From an uncultured Lachnospiraceae bacterium (GTDB taxonomy: Bacteria > Bacillota > Clostridia > Lachnospirales > Lachnospiraceae): DNA of 64,000 nucleotides. Where the stretch lies: positions 62,124 through 126,123 of the forward strand of contig CAJTOO010000011.1 of assembly GCA_910577735.1 (NCBI GenBank). Reading direction: 5' to 3'. Made by a program: the position numbers and the translations under genes. Numbering within the stretch: the stretch's first letter is position 1; the number at the start of each line of letters is the position of its first letter. This document shows, in pieces, positions 51,946 through 60,900 of this stretch. The notes under the pieces were generated by a model, which saw only the letters and a program-made list of their open reading frames with translations, ran no database searches and had not been told where the DNA came from.

Positions 51946-53154
51946 TCATGATAAGGTATCCAGTGTTTTTCTGATTTCTTTGATGAAATCTTCACTATTC
52001 AAAACGGTTACATCCTTCAGCGAGGTGATCAGGGCGAGATCTTTGGTCATTTTACCCTGCTCGATGGTCTGAATGGTGGCTTTTTCAAGCTGATCGGCAA
52101 AGGCCGTCAGCTCTTGATTGTTGTCCAGTTCACCGCGTTTGCGAAGGGCGCCTGTCCAGGCGAAGATGGTTGCCACAGAGTTGGTGGAAGTCTCCTCTCC
52201 TTTCAGATGCTTGTAATAATGTCTCTGCACAGTGCCGTGTGCCGCCTCATATTCGTAGACGCCATCTGGGGATACCAGAACAGAGGTCATCATGGCCAGG
52301 GAACCGAAAGCGGAAGAAACCATATCGCTCATCACGTCTCCATCATAATTCTTGCAGGCCCAGATAAAGCCGCCCTTGGCCTTCATCACACGGGCTACGG
52401 CATCATCAATCAGGGTATAGAAATACTCAATGCCAGCTTCCTCAAATTTCTTCTGGTACTCTGCTTCATAGATTTCCCGGAAAATATCCTTAAAGTTGTG
52501 ATCATACTTCTTGGAAATGGTATCTTTGGTAGCAAACCATAAATCCTGATGAATATCCAGTGCATAGTTAAAACATGACCTGGCAAAACTTGCAATGGAT
52601 TTGTCGGTATTATGGATTCCCTGCAGAATACCAGGACCCGCAAATTCATGAATGGTCTCCCGAATCTGGGTGCCGTCCTTAGCCGTAAAGACCAACTCTG
52701 CCTTTCCCTCTCCAGGTACTTTGATCTCCGTATTCTTATAGACATCTCCATAGGCATGACGCGCTAAGGTTATGGGTTTTTCCCAATTTCTCACACAAGG
52801 CTCGATTCCCTTTACAACAATCGGCGCACGGAACACTGTACCGTCCAGAGCCGCACGTATTGTGCCATTGGGACTCTTCCACATCTCTTTCAGCTTATAC
52901 TCTGTCATTCTGGCTGCATTCGGGGTAATGGTTGCACATTTGACTGCCACACCATACTTTTTGGTAGCTTCTGCTGAATCCAGGGTGACCTGATCATCCG
53001 TCTCATTACGGCAGGTAAGCCCCAGATCATAATATTCCGTCTTTAAGTCAATGTAAGGTAATAACAGTTCGTCCTTAATCATCTTCCAGAGGATTCTGGT
53101 CATCTCATCTCCGTCCATCTCCACCAGTGGTGTTGTCATTGTAATCTTGTCCAT
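51946..53154 (-). CDS. icd: NADP-dependent isocitrate dehydrogenase
   Basis: A 402-residue enzyme of the NADP-specific isocitrate dehydrogenase type that resembles the eukaryotic enzyme. Landmarks are MTTPLVEMDGDEMTRILW, the substrate segment KSPNGTIRAALDGTVFRAPI, FIWACKNYDGDVMSDMV with the metal-binding aspartates, and EAAHGTVQRHYYKHLKGEETSTNSVATIFAW. It oxidises isocitrate to 2-oxoglutarate, supplying glutamate (and so ProB/ProA) and NADPH. Citrate synthase and aconitase genes are not in the window. The upstream GntR gene is a probable regulator. Confidence 0.96.
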   Translation of the reverse strand: MDKITMTTPLVEMDGDEMTRILWKMIKDELLLPYIDLKTEYYDLGLTCRNETDDQVTLDSAEATKKYGVAVKCATITPNAARMTEYKLKEMWKSPNGTIRAALDGTVFRAPIVVKGIEPCVRNWEKPITLARHAYGDVYKNTEIKVPGEGKAELVFTAKDGTQIRETIHEFAGPGILQGIHNTDKSIASFARSCFNYALDIHQDLWFATKDTISKKYDHNFKDIFREIYEAEYQKKFEEAGIEYFYTLIDDAVARVMKAKGGFIWACKNYDGDVMSDMVSSAFGSLAMMTSVLVSPDGVYEYEAAHGTVQRHYYKHLKGEETSTNSVATIFAWTGALRKRGELDNNQELTAFADQLEKATIQTIEQGKMTKDLALITSLKDVTVLNSEDFIKEIRKTLDTLS

Positions 53155-53236
53155 ATGTAATCCGCCTTTCTATTTATGTTCCATTGATAACCTGCCGAAA
53201 GCAAAACCAAAACTTCGCAAATAACCATATCGCATT

Positions 53237-53935
53237 TTAGGAGCCGCTTTCTTCTCCATATATTTCTTGCAGACCATTCTTCACCATATTATCATAAGCA
53301 TTTATCATATGCTGATTCGCCAGCTTCTCTGCCAGGTCTGCATCTTTTGCCTTAATAGCTTCCATAATCTGCCGGTGTTCTTCATTGGAAGCCCGTCCCC
53401 TCGTATTGGTAGCCAGAGTCCTTTGTCTGACACGAAGCACATATTGGTGAAAATCTTTTAAGGTGTGTTCCAGCATCTTGGAGTCACAGGCCTCATAGAG
53501 AATGTCATGAAAACGGTTATCCAGTTCCGCAATCTGATCCAGATGGCCTTTGTCCTCATGAAATTCCGCAAGATAAATGTTTTCTTCCATCTCTTCCATC
53601 TGTTCTTTCGTAATCTTATCTGTGGCAAGACGTGCACAAAGCCCTTCCAGAAGAGAACGGATCATGTAAATATCCTTTACATCTTTTGCCGTGATTCCGG
53701 TCACATAGGCGCCTTTGTTGGGTACAATCTGTATCAGTCCTTCCAGCTCCAACTGCCGGAACGCCTCCCTGACCGGTGTCCGACTGACTCCTAACTCTTC
53801 TCCAATCGCAACCTCTTTTAATTCTTCATATTCCTTATACTTGCCGCTCAATATGTCTTCCCTGAGTTTCTGGAAAACCCGGCCCCGCAGTGAATACTTA
53901 TCGTTCACATCATGTTTGATATCATAGTTTGCCAT
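53237..53935 (-). CDS. GntR/FadR-family transcriptional regulator (FCD type)
   Basis: A 232-residue regulator. Residues 10-80 are the GntR winged helix (LRGRVFQKLREDILSGKY, VSRTPVREAFRQLELEGLI). Residues 90-220 form the all-helical FCD ligand domain, with LDNRFHDILYEACDSKML and the metal-ligand histidine in EEHRQIMEAIKAKD. FCD regulators sense small organic acids. Ligand is unknown here; position directly upstream of icd, 82 bp away, suggests control of icd and a tricarboxylic acid or 2-oxoacid signal. Its promoter carries a palindrome on the -10 box, which suggests autoregulation. Confidence 0.9.
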   Translation of the reverse strand: MANYDIKHDVNDKYSLRGRVFQKLREDILSGKYKEYEELKEVAIGEELGVSRTPVREAFRQLELEGLIQIVPNKGAYVTGITAKDVKDIYMIRSLLEGLCARLATDKITKEQMEEMEENIYLAEFHEDKGHLDQIAELDNRFHDILYEACDSKMLEHTLKDFHQYVLRVRQRTLATNTRGRASNEEHRQIMEAIKAKDADLAEKLANQHMINAYDNMVKNGLQEIYGEESGS

Positions 53936-54027
53936 TTCGTTTCACATTTCCCTTTCTGACCTTCCCACGCTATCTCTTAAATAACCGGATAATATATTGT
54001 GAGTTAGCAGAGTGTTTACCTCGTATA

Positions 54028-54056
54028 ATTGTATACAATCCCACACTCTCTGTCAA
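54028..54056 (-). promoter_or_regulatory. Promoter of the GntR-family gene with overlapping palindromic operator
   Basis: TTGACA (54051-54056), 17 bp and TACAAT (54028-54033) on the minus strand. The perfect 12 bp palindrome ATTGTATACAAT (54028-54039) covers the -10 box. FadR/FCD regulators commonly bind short palindromes of the GTnnnAC or TTGTATACAA kind. Confidence 0.65.
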
Positions 54057-54128
54057 TAGCTATAGTGAACGACATGCAAAAAGTACCTTCCAATACGGTA
54101 ACATCACAAACCAGCCAAAATATTCACC

Positions 54129-55058
54129 CTAGTTTTCGTTGGAAAATCCACACATTTTTTCTATATTAAGCATCCCCCAGCCCTGCTTGTTCCAGGAGTC
54201 TCCCAAATCTGTGGCGCTGTAAATCATTTTTCGTTTCAGCTGCTCATTATTACTATAGGGATATTTTTGTAAAAAGAGGGCTGCCGCCCCAGAAACAATA
54301 GGTGTCGCCATAGAAGTGCCGCTCTTTTTCAGATAAGCATTGCGAAAACTGCCTCGAAAACCGCTCTGCCATTTAACATTACAGGAAATCACATCAGTCC
54401 CAGGCGCCACCAGATCCGGCTTGCGATAAAGCATATCCGCACTGCCACGCCCCGAATAGTTCTCACACAAATCCTGTCTTGAACCAAAGAATCCACCCTC
54501 ATGACAGCCAACCGTAATCACTTTACGGCTGCTTCCAAGCGGTGATATGGTATCTTCCTCCGGACCATTGTTTCCTGCCGCGCAGACCACTACAATCCCC
54601 TGCTCCCAGACAGAATCCAGAAGACCGATCAACTCTGCCATCCGTTCTTTATCACTGCTTGAACCGATGCCTACCGAAATATTCAACACGCGAATCTGAT
54701 ATCGTATTCTGTTCTGCAGAACCCACAACAGCCCTTTGTACATACTTTCTATGCTGCCTTCACCATGTAAATCCAATACTTTACCGATACAAAGCCTGCA
54801 GGTTGGCGCAATACCGCAAAACCGCCCTCTGGATGCATATCCGCTGCCTCCTACGCACCCTGCCACATGAGTACCATGTCCGCTGTCATCATAAGCACCC
54901 AGCTTTCCATTCACAAAATCAGCAAAATCAAGAATCCGGTTTGTAAAATCAGGATGATTCCCTATGCCTGTATCCAGCACAGCTACTGTGACGTCCTCTG
55001 TTGTGATTGTATTTTGTAGGAAAAAGCTGCATCCAAGCTGTCTTCTGACACGATCCAC
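54129..55058 (-). CDS. Subtilisin-like serine protease (S8) without signal peptide
   Basis: A 309-residue subtilase. The catalytic triad is complete: D29 in VAVLDTGIGNHPDF, H61 in GHGTHVAG and S249 in KSGTSMATPIVSGAAAL; the oxyanion asparagine is N163 in AAGNNGP. There is no signal peptide and almost no pro-region, so it resembles intracellular subtilisins, although non-classical export is possible. The start is GTG at 55058 with GGAG five bases upstream. It has an unusual number of cysteines (about nine). It lies 81 bp beyond the LRR protein, past a terminator. Confidence 0.9.
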   Translation of the reverse strand: MDRVRRQLGCSFFLQNTITTEDVTVAVLDTGIGNHPDFTNRILDFADFVNGKLGAYDDSGHGTHVAGCVGGSGYASRGRFCGIAPTCRLCIGKVLDLHGEGSIESMYKGLLWVLQNRIRYQIRVLNISVGIGSSSDKERMAELIGLLDSVWEQGIVVVCAAGNNGPEEDTISPLGSSRKVITVGCHEGGFFGSRQDLCENYSGRGSADMLYRKPDLVAPGTDVISCNVKWQSGFRGSFRNAYLKKSGTSMATPIVSGAAALFLQKYPYSNNEQLKRKMIYSATDLGDSWNKQGWGMLNIEKMCGFSNEN

Positions 55059-55071
55059 ACTATCTCCACCT

Positions 55072-55108
55072 AAAAACTCCCGGCTTTAGATTATTCTATG
55101 CCGAGAGT
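55072..55108 (-). terminator. Terminator of the LRR protein operon
   Basis: ACTCCCGGC (55076-55084) pairs with GCCGAGAGT (55100-55108) with one mismatch. On the minus strand TTTTTAGG follows. The subtilase ribosome site begins at once after it, so read-through may feed the subtilase gene. Confidence 0.65.
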
Positions 55109-55139
55109 TTTATCCGGTTCAATCACTTATCATATTATA

Positions 55140-57962
55140 TTATGGTATGGTATCCTTCCCATCTCTGCGTCTACCGCCTCGATAAAAGAACAGCGCCATC
55201 GCTGCAAAGAAAAGTCCCGCACCGAAGAACCACTTAGGATGAATACTATGATCACCTGTATCCGGAGAATCATCTTTCTTGCCAAGGGACATAAATACTG
55301 CCTGCCCATCCTTGACATCAGAAACTACTGTACTGCCCGAATTATAATTATAAATTCCATAGGGCGAAAAGTGAGCTGCCGTAAAGGTAATGGCATCCCT
55401 GCCATCCTCCGTAACAATCCTGCAAGCCACTTCCTCAAGCTGTCCGTCGGCGTCAAGACATACCACATGCAGGTTCTCCTGCCCCACACCAGCCGGAATC
55501 GGCATCGTAATCTCTACCCGCTGTTTCCCAAGACTGGTAATGGGAATCCCTGTCTTTGTATCCTTCATGCTGATATCATAGGCCCGAAGCGTGTAGGGAA
55601 GCTTGTTTCCATAAATCTTTTTATAGACATCTTCAATCTTAAGTTTTGCTTCGTCACTGTCCGCAATGTCAATCTGGTAACTTCCCTCGCCGCCTTCCAT
55701 TACGGCACTGACTCCGCCATCCTGTGAGATAGTGGTACTGTTATTATTTACAACAATGCCTTCTTTACTGACTTGATCCGCCTCTGTATCCGTCAATTCT
55801 TCCTCTGCTTCTTCCAACACATATGTCTGACCATGCAACTGACAGGAATCTCCTGCAGACGGCCCATTTCCTCTTCTGGCAAGAATCTGGAGCGTCCCAT
55901 TCTCACCACCCGAAGCCTCTTTGGTCTGTTTACATATCACACCGGTAAACCCAGGTACCGCCGCAGACAACACAGTGTCTGACAAGTCTGTAATATTCTC
56001 AGGAATCACCGCCACATTGCTGCCCTGAAAACTCAGACCGCGATAAGCATCCCGATACAGCTTCGTAGCCGTATCTTCATAGGAAATCCCGGGCAGACTT
56101 TCTCCTGCAAAAACTACTACGCCACCGGCATTCTCTGCCTTTTCATAAGCCAGAAGCCCAATCTTTTCCACGGATGCAGGAATCTGCACGGTACTGAGCG
56201 GACAGCCTGCAAAAGCCCTGTCACGGATTTCTTTCACGCCGCTTGCTCCCTGTACATCAGTCAGACTGCTGCAGCCATCAAAAGCTGCCTCCCCGATAAC
56301 TTCCACACTATCAGGAATCTGGACACTGGTAATTCCTGTCTGCTTCTGAAAGGCCTCCGGTCCAATCTGTCTGACTGTCCCTGGAATGACAACTGCACCG
56401 CCAACGCCTCTGTACGCTAACAGAATACCGTCACCCACTATCAGGAAATCACTGCTTCCACTTGCTTTCCACTGCTCCAGCCATGGAGTCTTATCAAAAG
56501 CCGCCACGGATATTTCTTTAACGCTCTGTGGAATGACCACATCAGTCAATCCATCACAATGATAAAATGCCGCATAACCAATCTCTTCCACGCCATCTGG
56601 AATCCTAATAGAAGAAAGATCCGCCCTGGCAAAAGCAAACTCACCGATTCTGCGAACGCTATCAGGAATCTCGTAGGAAGTCATCGTATCATCATAATAC
56701 GCCTGGGCTGCAATGGTATCCTTATTTACCACCGTATATTTCGGAAAAGAACCGCCCTTTGCATCCTCAGAACCTGCACGCCCCGGTACCGTATCCAAAT
56801 CTTCTTCCACTTCATTTGCCGGGTCACCACCCAGCACATCGCCAGTGGCGCCCACATTCACTGTAGCCTTGGCATTATCCACCAATATGTAAGCCTCTTG
56901 TCCAATCACCCGGGTCTTCCCTTTGACAGAAGAATCTTCCTCCTCTGCCATGCCATTCATGCGGGACACCTCATGATAATAATCTGCCGGCGGAAGGTTC
57001 TTCACCGTTTCGCCCGCTTCCGCATTCTCCTCTTCTTTTTGGGGAATCGGAGCCTCCTCATACTCAGACACATCAATATCTTCCAAAACCAATGTATCTG
57101 CAAACGTTTTGGCATAAGATCCTGCCTCTGCCTCAATTGTCAACTTTGTACAACCGTCAAAAGCCGTGCTATGTATGGTACTGACTGAAGCAGGGATTAC
57201 AATATTCCGCAGCCTGACACAGTCTTCAAAGGCTTTCATATCAATATTTTTCACTGAGAAAGGAACATTCACTTCCTTTAAATTCTTACAATTGGAAAAG
57301 GCATATCCTGAAATTTCTTTTACATTGCTGCTGATCTCTGCCGCTTCCAGGTTATAATCTCCCCAAAAAGCATAGGGTTTGATCTGTGTCACCGAAGAAG
57401 GCATTACATAAGAAGACGCCTTCCTGCCTGCCAACACCTGATACAGAACATTGCCGCCTTTCTTATTATATATCGCCCCATCGTCACAAACAAACCACGG
57501 ATTATCCTTATCAAAACTTACTTCCGCCAGACTGTAAGCTCCGGCAAAAGCCCCATTTCCAAGACTCTTAAGCCCCGTTCCGACTGTCACGGTGCGAAGA
57601 GAAGGACAGCCGCTGAAAGCCGCGTTTTCAATAATCTCCACAGAATCCGGAATCACTACGCTCTCCAAATTCATACAACCAGAAAAGGCCCTTGCTCCTA
57701 TGACTTCCACCGCTTCTCCCACTGTGATACGCTGCACAGAAGAATTATCTGCAAAGGCTTCTGCTTCTATCTTTTCAACATAACCGGAAATAGACACGTC
57801 TTTTGCCGTGCCATTGTATTTCACTAATGTAGTTCCATCCATCTGAAAATCAGATGCGGAAGAGGTATCTACCGCTTCCACATCCGATACAGGAATCTGT
57901 GTCACGACTATCGCTGTCACTAAAAGCAATGTGCCGATCAGATTTCTAAGTTTTTTTCCCAT
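55140..57962 (-). CDS. BspA-type leucine-rich-repeat surface protein with SPxTG sorting signal
   Basis: A 940-residue secreted protein. The signal peptide covers residues 1-29. Two blocks of BspA-type (LRR_5) repeats lie at about 50-285 and 430-650, with units such as VEVIGARAFSGCMNLESVVIPDSV. A charged linker separates them. Residues 740-890 form a domain ending FTAAHFSPYGIYNYN that recurs in the next protein. The C-terminus is a cell-wall sorting signal: SPDTGD (899-904), IHPKWF, a hydrophobic helix and the basic tail RGGRRR. BspA-like proteins bind host or matrix proteins in other bacteria. GGGAG precedes the start, and the gene follows the larger LRR gene by 22 bp. Confidence 0.88.
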   Translation of the reverse strand: MGKKLRNLIGTLLLVTAIVVTQIPVSDVEAVDTSSASDFQMDGTTLVKYNGTAKDVSISGYVEKIEAEAFADNSSVQRITVGEAVEVIGARAFSGCMNLESVVIPDSVEIIENAAFSGCPSLRTVTVGTGLKSLGNGAFAGAYSLAEVSFDKDNPWFVCDDGAIYNKKGGNVLYQVLAGRKASSYVMPSSVTQIKPYAFWGDYNLEAAEISSNVKEISGYAFSNCKNLKEVNVPFSVKNIDMKAFEDCVRLRNIVIPASVSTIHSTAFDGCTKLTIEAEAGSYAKTFADTLVLEDIDVSEYEEAPIPQKEEENAEAGETVKNLPPADYYHEVSRMNGMAEEEDSSVKGKTRVIGQEAYILVDNAKATVNVGATGDVLGGDPANEVEEDLDTVPGRAGSEDAKGGSFPKYTVVNKDTIAAQAYYDDTMTSYEIPDSVRRIGEFAFARADLSSIRIPDGVEEIGYAAFYHCDGLTDVVIPQSVKEISVAAFDKTPWLEQWKASGSSDFLIVGDGILLAYRGVGGAVVIPGTVRQIGPEAFQKQTGITSVQIPDSVEVIGEAAFDGCSSLTDVQGASGVKEIRDRAFAGCPLSTVQIPASVEKIGLLAYEKAENAGGVVVFAGESLPGISYEDTATKLYRDAYRGLSFQGSNVAVIPENITDLSDTVLSAAVPGFTGVICKQTKEASGGENGTLQILARRGNGPSAGDSCQLHGQTYVLEEAEEELTDTEADQVSKEGIVVNNNSTTISQDGGVSAVMEGGEGSYQIDIADSDEAKLKIEDVYKKIYGNKLPYTLRAYDISMKDTKTGIPITSLGKQRVEITMPIPAGVGQENLHVVCLDADGQLEEVACRIVTEDGRDAITFTAAHFSPYGIYNYNSGSTVVSDVKDGQAVFMSLGKKDDSPDTGDHSIHPKWFFGAGLFFAAMALFFYRGGRRRDGKDTIP

Positions 57963-57984
57963 AGGATTCTCCCTGGAATTTTAC

Positions 57985-60900
57985 TTATGCTGTTTTTATT
58001 TTTACTTTCTTGTCTTTCTTCATAAACAGGATAACAGACAGACAAGCAAGGCCAACCGACAGGAACCATTTCGGGTGAATTGGATCTCCGGTCTTAGGTG
58101 TTACATCCAACATACCTTCTGTCAGATTACCCGTATCCACATAAACCGTATACGGTGAGAAGTGGGTTGCCTGGAATCTGATGCACGGTACACCGTTTAT
58201 TGTTGTGAAGCTCTCATTGAGACTCTCCAGCTGATCCCCATTTACTACCGCACCAGCCATATTATTACCGCCATAAGCCACCAATGCGTCCGGAATCGGA
58301 ATGGTAATGTCGACAGACAGCCCTGCAATCTGATCGCCTGTAAGCTGATAAGAGCCCGTGGAATCCCACAAAGTAATATCCATCGCATAATACAAAATAT
58401 TCTCCAGACTTCCATACTTATTGGTAAGAGCCGCCGCCACAGCCTGCGTTGCCGGATCCGTCTCGGAAATCTTCACGATAAAGTTATCCGTAGAGCCATT
58501 CACATTGGCTGTTGCCAGATCCTTGTTAGAAATACCCGGTTTGGTAATATCCACTGTGGTATTTCCGTCAGGTGTTGTAGTTGTAGTCCCTGTGGTACCT
58601 GTAGTACCTGTAGTACCTACTGTGTTCACCGGCGCCGTTATACTTGTTGTGGCCGGCACGTAGTTAGCCGTAATCGTTACATTGTTACCCGGCATCACAA
58701 AGGTGGTGACCGGCGTACTGGTGCTGGCAAGTGTCACACCATTTCCATCTGTGGTCCAGTTGTTGAATACCATACCATCTGCCGGCGGATATGCAGAAAT
58801 AACGACCGTTGCTCCCTGTGCATAAGATCCGCTTCCGCTTCCGCTCTGCACAAGCACCGTATACATTGCAACAGAGTGTCCATCCGAAGTGGTGGAACTG
58901 GTACTTGTGGAGCTGCTGGATGTAGAACTGCTGGTACTGCTGGTGGAACTGGATTTCTTACTGCTCGTGGTATTGTTATTGTTATTATTGCTACTGTTAT
59001 TACTGGTATTAGGCGTATTGGTGCTGCCACCCGGTGTGTTGGTACTGCCGCCGCTGGTTGTGGACGAATACAGCGCTACTACCGTCATATTGGAAGTCAC
59101 CTTTGTCGTTGTAGACCAGTTTTCGCTCCATCTCGGATTGGCTGCATTGTTATGAGCGGGGAAGGCAGGTGCCTCATACCCCATATCAGCGAAACTCATT
59201 CCGGCATCCACATAATACTTACCGTCTTTTTCCGCACCGCGGCCAGAAAGCATCTTACCGTCAAGTCCATCATAAAACTCTACTACAAATCTTCCCCCAA
59301 CACTGCCATTATCATAATGACCTTGGGCAATAAAGTTCGTGTCGCCATGGATTCTGTCAGACACCTTCGTGTTGTCTGTGCCTAGCCATCCATCAAACGT
59401 CCAGCCTTCTTTCACTGGATCCGTGGGCTGTTTCACATATTCATCATCTCCCACATACTGCGGATTATCAATGGCTTCACCGTCCTGATTCTTTAAATCC
59501 TTAAGGATGATGCCGTCTGCATCGTAGAAGGTAACCCTCCACTGGTTGCCAATGTCCTGCCACTGTAAGTTAAATTGGCTTGTGGCTCCATAAGTATTGA
59601 CATATCTGCGGGCAGAGGAATCCTGATAGGTTCTGACTGTAGTAACAGCCTTTTTGTCGCTTCCATCAGCCCCGTTTTCTTCAAAGGCCTTCGCTGAAAT
59701 AAAGACTTCCATACCAGGAATCGTAAGTGTATTCAAACTCAGGGCATAAGAGAAGGCACCGGCCTGTATTTCATTTACAGATCGCGGCAATGTCACAGAA
59801 GAGAGCATACCACAATTGTCCTGTGTCGGATCGTTCTTAAAACAGTCCTCAGGAATTACACTCAGTCCAGATGTTTTGCTCAAATCGACTGTAGTGATAT
59901 AGTCACAATCCTCAAAGGCGCCTGGTTTGATAGCACTGACCTTGCTGAGATTTTCATCTCCCTGATCAGGAATCAGTGCAGTACCGACCAGTCTGCCTCT
60001 TGCAGGCAGGCATTCTTCGATAGTCAGTGTTTCATCTGCATTGACAGAATATACGATACCGTTCTGTGTCTTATAGTAATCATTATCCCCCACAGAAGAC
60101 ATCATATGACAACCTCTGAACGGCGCCGTTCCAATGTCTGCACAATCAGGCCCCAGAATAACGGTCCGAAGTCTCTCACAGCTGTCAAATGCATAATCAG
60201 GAAGATATTTCACATTGCTTAAAGTAACACTCTCAACACGGTCATTACCACGCTTAAACAGCTCATTGGATGCATCTGCCTCATCATACTGATCGTCATA
60301 GTATCCGCTGAAAAGTCCAGGCACAATTGCATTGCTGTCATCCTCATCCGGCACTTTACTGGTATACATCTTCTGGGTAGCCGAATCCCATGATTTCAGG
60401 TTGAAATACTTGCTGTAATTGCCTGTATTATTACCGGCATCACCAGAATATTTTTCCCCATCGACAGTCAAATTATTGACATATCCATAAACATCTATGG
60501 ACTCTACCCCCGCAGGCACTACAACATTACGAACTGCATTAACCAATGCAAGCTCTTCTGGTGTAGCCGGACTGTAAGGATTATTGGATTCAATATTTTT
60601 AATAACATCATATGGATTTCTGCTGTAGTACGGCTGCATATCTGCTGCATATGCAACAATTGGCTCAAACAGGAAATCTGATAATGCATCGACTGCGGAA
60701 GTATCCGGCGCAGGTGCATGCGGATTACCATCTAACCAATCATTCCATTCACTGCAGAAATCCTGATTCACCCAAGGGCCATAATTTTCAGATGCATATA
60801 ACTCCAATTTTGCATCTTCATCTGCCGCTGTATTCCATGCATTGGCAAAGGCAACCCTTCTCTCATCATAATCTGTACTGGAATACTGCTCATAAAGAAG

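Noticed and set aside
58580..58625. Short regular repeats taken as a CRISPR-like array
   Set aside because: The unit is 9 bp without spacers and stays in frame inside a coding gene.
58162..59385. A 407-codon plus-strand frame opposite the giant LRR gene
   Set aside because: It arises from the repetitive Ser/Thr/Gly codons on the other strand; the product is Arg/Cys/His repeats without domain character.
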